Below, piece after piece: positions 6,507 to 7,522 of a stretch of DNA of 7,522 nt. The notes beneath the pieces were generated by a model. It was not told the DNA's origin. It saw only the letters and a program-made list of their open reading frames with translations, and did not search any database. The first letter of the stretch is position 1. Each line of letters begins with the position of its first letter. Made by a program: the position numbers and the translations under genes. Source of the DNA: an uncultured Verrucomicrobiota bacterium (GTDB lineage Bacteria > Verrucomicrobiota > Verrucomicrobiia > Chthoniobacterales > SZAS-18); contig CALMOL010000261.1 of the NCBI GenBank assembly GCA_937871685.1, forward strand, positions 1 through 7,522, given 5' to 3'.

Positions 6507-7423
6507 CGCCGCTGGTCCGTGCTTTCTACTCGCGACGCGAGCCGGCGGCGCTGGCCACCGTGGTGGGCACGCGCGGATCGTCCTACCGCCAGCCTGGAGC
6601 GCGGCGGCTGATCTTTGCCGATGGCGCGACGGCCGGGGCCATCACGGGCGGATGCTTGGAAGACGAGATCGATGCCATGGGACGCCGTGCGCTCGTGGAG
6701 CAAACCGCGCGGCGGGAGACCTTCGATTTGCTGCCGCGCTTCGGCTGCGCGGGGGAGATCACGATTCTCTGCGAGCCGATGGTGCCGGATCACGTCTTCT
6801 TCGCCCGCGCGGCCGAGGAGACAAAGCACCGCGTCGCGTGGCATGCCCAGACGATTCTGGAAGGTCCCGCGGAGCAGCAGGGCACGCGTCCGTTGGATCG
6901 CGGCGAGAGCGCCGCGGCCGGCGCGCGGCTCTGGACCTTCGAGCCGGCCCTGCGCGTGGCGCTCATCGGCGAGGGGCCGGAAAACGCGCCCTTCGTGGCG
7001 ATCGCCCAGACGCTCGGCTGGGAGGTGACCGAAGTGGAACGCGCCGACGATCTCCCGGCGGTCGATGCGCGCACCGCCGTGGTGGTGAAGGCGCGGAAGT
7101 TTGGACGCGACCTTGCTGCGCTCGCGGAACTCCTGCGCTTGCCCGTGCCCTACGTGGGCTTGCTCGGCCCCGCGCGGCGCCGCCGGGAACTCATCGGCAC
7201 CCTGCTTGGCGAGGGCTTGCTCGCGCCCGACGCGCCGCTCGGCCACCTCCATGGCCCGGCCGGCCTGGACCTGGGCGTCGAGTCGCCGGCCGAGATCGCC
7301 CTGAGCATCGTGGCCGAAATCCAGGCGGCCTTCGGCGGAGGAAACGGTGGCCGGCTGCGCGAGAAGAATGGCGGCGTCCACGGGCGACCCGTTGAACTGG
7401 AGTTCCCGAAGCGCGCCGCGTGA
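6494..7423 (+). CDS. XdhC/CoxI family molybdenum-cofactor maturation protein (PaoD-like)
   Basis: Cytoplasmic chaperone that binds molybdenum cofactor, assists its sulfuration and delivers it to apo-xanthine dehydrogenase-type enzymes. It has 309 residues. The XdhC/CoxI N-terminal domain shows ALATVVGTRGSSYRQPGARR (19-38), AITGGCLEDEI (49-59, Cys54) and RFGCAGEITILCEP (82-95, Cys85); these Cys positions are conserved in the family. The C-terminal Rossmann-like domain shows GEGPENAP (159-166), VGLLGPARRRREL (221-233) and LHGPAGLDLGVESPAEIALS (252-271). The THD/THN signature often found in the C-terminal domain is replaced by KARKFGRD (199-206), so this half is divergent. The ATG at 6494 is the first start giving a normal N-terminus; it lies inside the VOC gene, so translation is probably coupled. 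Its place at the end of the operon fits the order structural genes, then maturation factor, as in paoABCD. Confidence 0.92.
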   Translation: MQELTPLVRAFYSRREPAALATVVGTRGSSYRQPGARRLIFADGATAGAITGGCLEDEIDAMGRRALVEQTARRETFDLLPRFGCAGEITILCEPMVPDHVFFARAAEETKHRVAWHAQTILEGPAEQQGTRPLDRGESAAAGARLWTFEPALRVALIGEGPENAPFVAIAQTLGWEVTEVERADDLPAVDARTAVVVKARKFGRDLAALAELLRLPVPYVGLLGPARRRRELIGTLLGEGLLAPDAPLGHLHGPAGLDLGVESPAEIALSIVAEIQAAFGGGNGGRLREKNGGVHGRPVELEFPKRAA

Positions 7424-7457
7424 TGCTTCGATCAGGAGGCAATAAAAGGCAGATGGG

Positions 7458-7469
7458 CCAATCGATTGG
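7458..7469. repeat. 12-bp perfect palindrome
   Basis: CCAATCGATTGG reads the same on both strands. It lies 35 bp after the XdhC-family stop, and its last two bases are the first two of the tandem array that follows. It could be a dimeric-protein operator or part of a hairpin-rich transcript end. One palindrome of this size can occur by chance, so function is uncertain. Confidence 0.55.
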
Positions 7470-7522
7470 TCTTCGCAGACCGAAATCAGGTCTTCGCAGA
7501 CCGAAATCAGGTCTTCGCAGAC
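7468..7522. repeat. Tandem array of 21-bp hairpin-containing units, truncated by the window end
   Basis: Two complete identical units (7468-7488 and 7489-7509) are followed by a 13-nt partial third (7510-7522). Each unit is GGTCT-TCGC-AGACC followed by GAAATCA. The first part is a perfect 5-bp inverted repeat around a 4-nt loop. The copies are identical where they overlap, which indicates recent amplification or strong constraint. The unit is too short, and has no variable spacer, for a CRISPR array. No T-run follows the hairpins, so a standard intrinsic terminator is not supported. The array probably continues beyond the window. Confidence 0.88.

Noticed and set aside
7468..7522. CRISPR array at the right edge
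   Set aside because: The unit is 21 bp with no unique spacers between copies, so it is a simple tandem repeat.
7423..7522. Protein-coding gene starting at the TGATG overlap and encoding (GLRRPKS) repeats
   Set aside because: Not listed as a gene because codon use is AT-rich compared with neighbours, no Shine-Dalgarno precedes 7423, and all plus frames are open equally because of the repeat period. The later in-frame ATG at 7453 has AGGAGG 13 nt upstream, which is too far. Kept only as a possibility under findings.
6353..7522. Minus-strand frame reading through the repeats as (VCEDLIS)n into the antisense of the XdhC-family gene
   Set aside because: The body of this frame is the shadow of a well-supported XdhC-family gene and has no recognisable domain.

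Overview
The window is a gene-dense, high-GC bacterial chromosome segment. A Tat-type signal peptide on a molybdo-enzyme subunit, a Hanks-type Ser/Thr kinase with a proline-rich tail, and AT-rich homopurine/homopyrimidine intergenic tracts suggest a Gram-negative lineage such as Verrucomicrobiota or a relative. This placement is an impression from gene content and style and was not tested by any search.

Left part, minus strand: the N-terminal 321 residues of a Ser/Thr protein kinase run off the left edge. Its start is at 964. Upstream of it on the same strand, after an 88-bp gap, is a complete ornithine carbamoyltransferase gene (argF, start chosen at 1964).

Middle: a 170-bp divergent intergenic region (1965-2134) separates argF from a plus-strand cluster. 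It holds an imperfect inverted repeat made of a purine-rich arm and a pyrimidine-rich arm, plus a 9-bp direct repeat.

Right part, plus strand: a tightly packed operon encodes a three-subunit molybdenum hydroxylase of the xanthine dehydrogenase/PaoABC (YagTSR) type. In order, the genes are a Tat-exported 2x[2Fe-2S] subunit, an FAD subunit, the molybdopterin catalytic subunit, a small VOC/glyoxalase-fold protein and an XdhC/CoxI-type Mo-cofactor maturation protein. Three of the four junctions overlap (GTGA, ATGA and 13 nt) and the fourth has a 9-nt gap, so a single co-translated transcript is likely. The expected electron path is substrate at the Mo centre, then the two 2Fe-2S clusters, then FAD. 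XdhC would insert or mature the sulfurated cofactor before the folded complex is exported through Tat on the small subunit's signal.

The most notable departures from the textbook picture are the FAD subunit, which lacks every cysteine of the [4Fe-4S] insertion seen in PaoB-like proteins, and a tandem array at the extreme right edge. The array has a 21-bp period, and each unit carries a perfect 5-bp-stem hairpin. It begins on a 12-bp palindrome and is cut by the window end.
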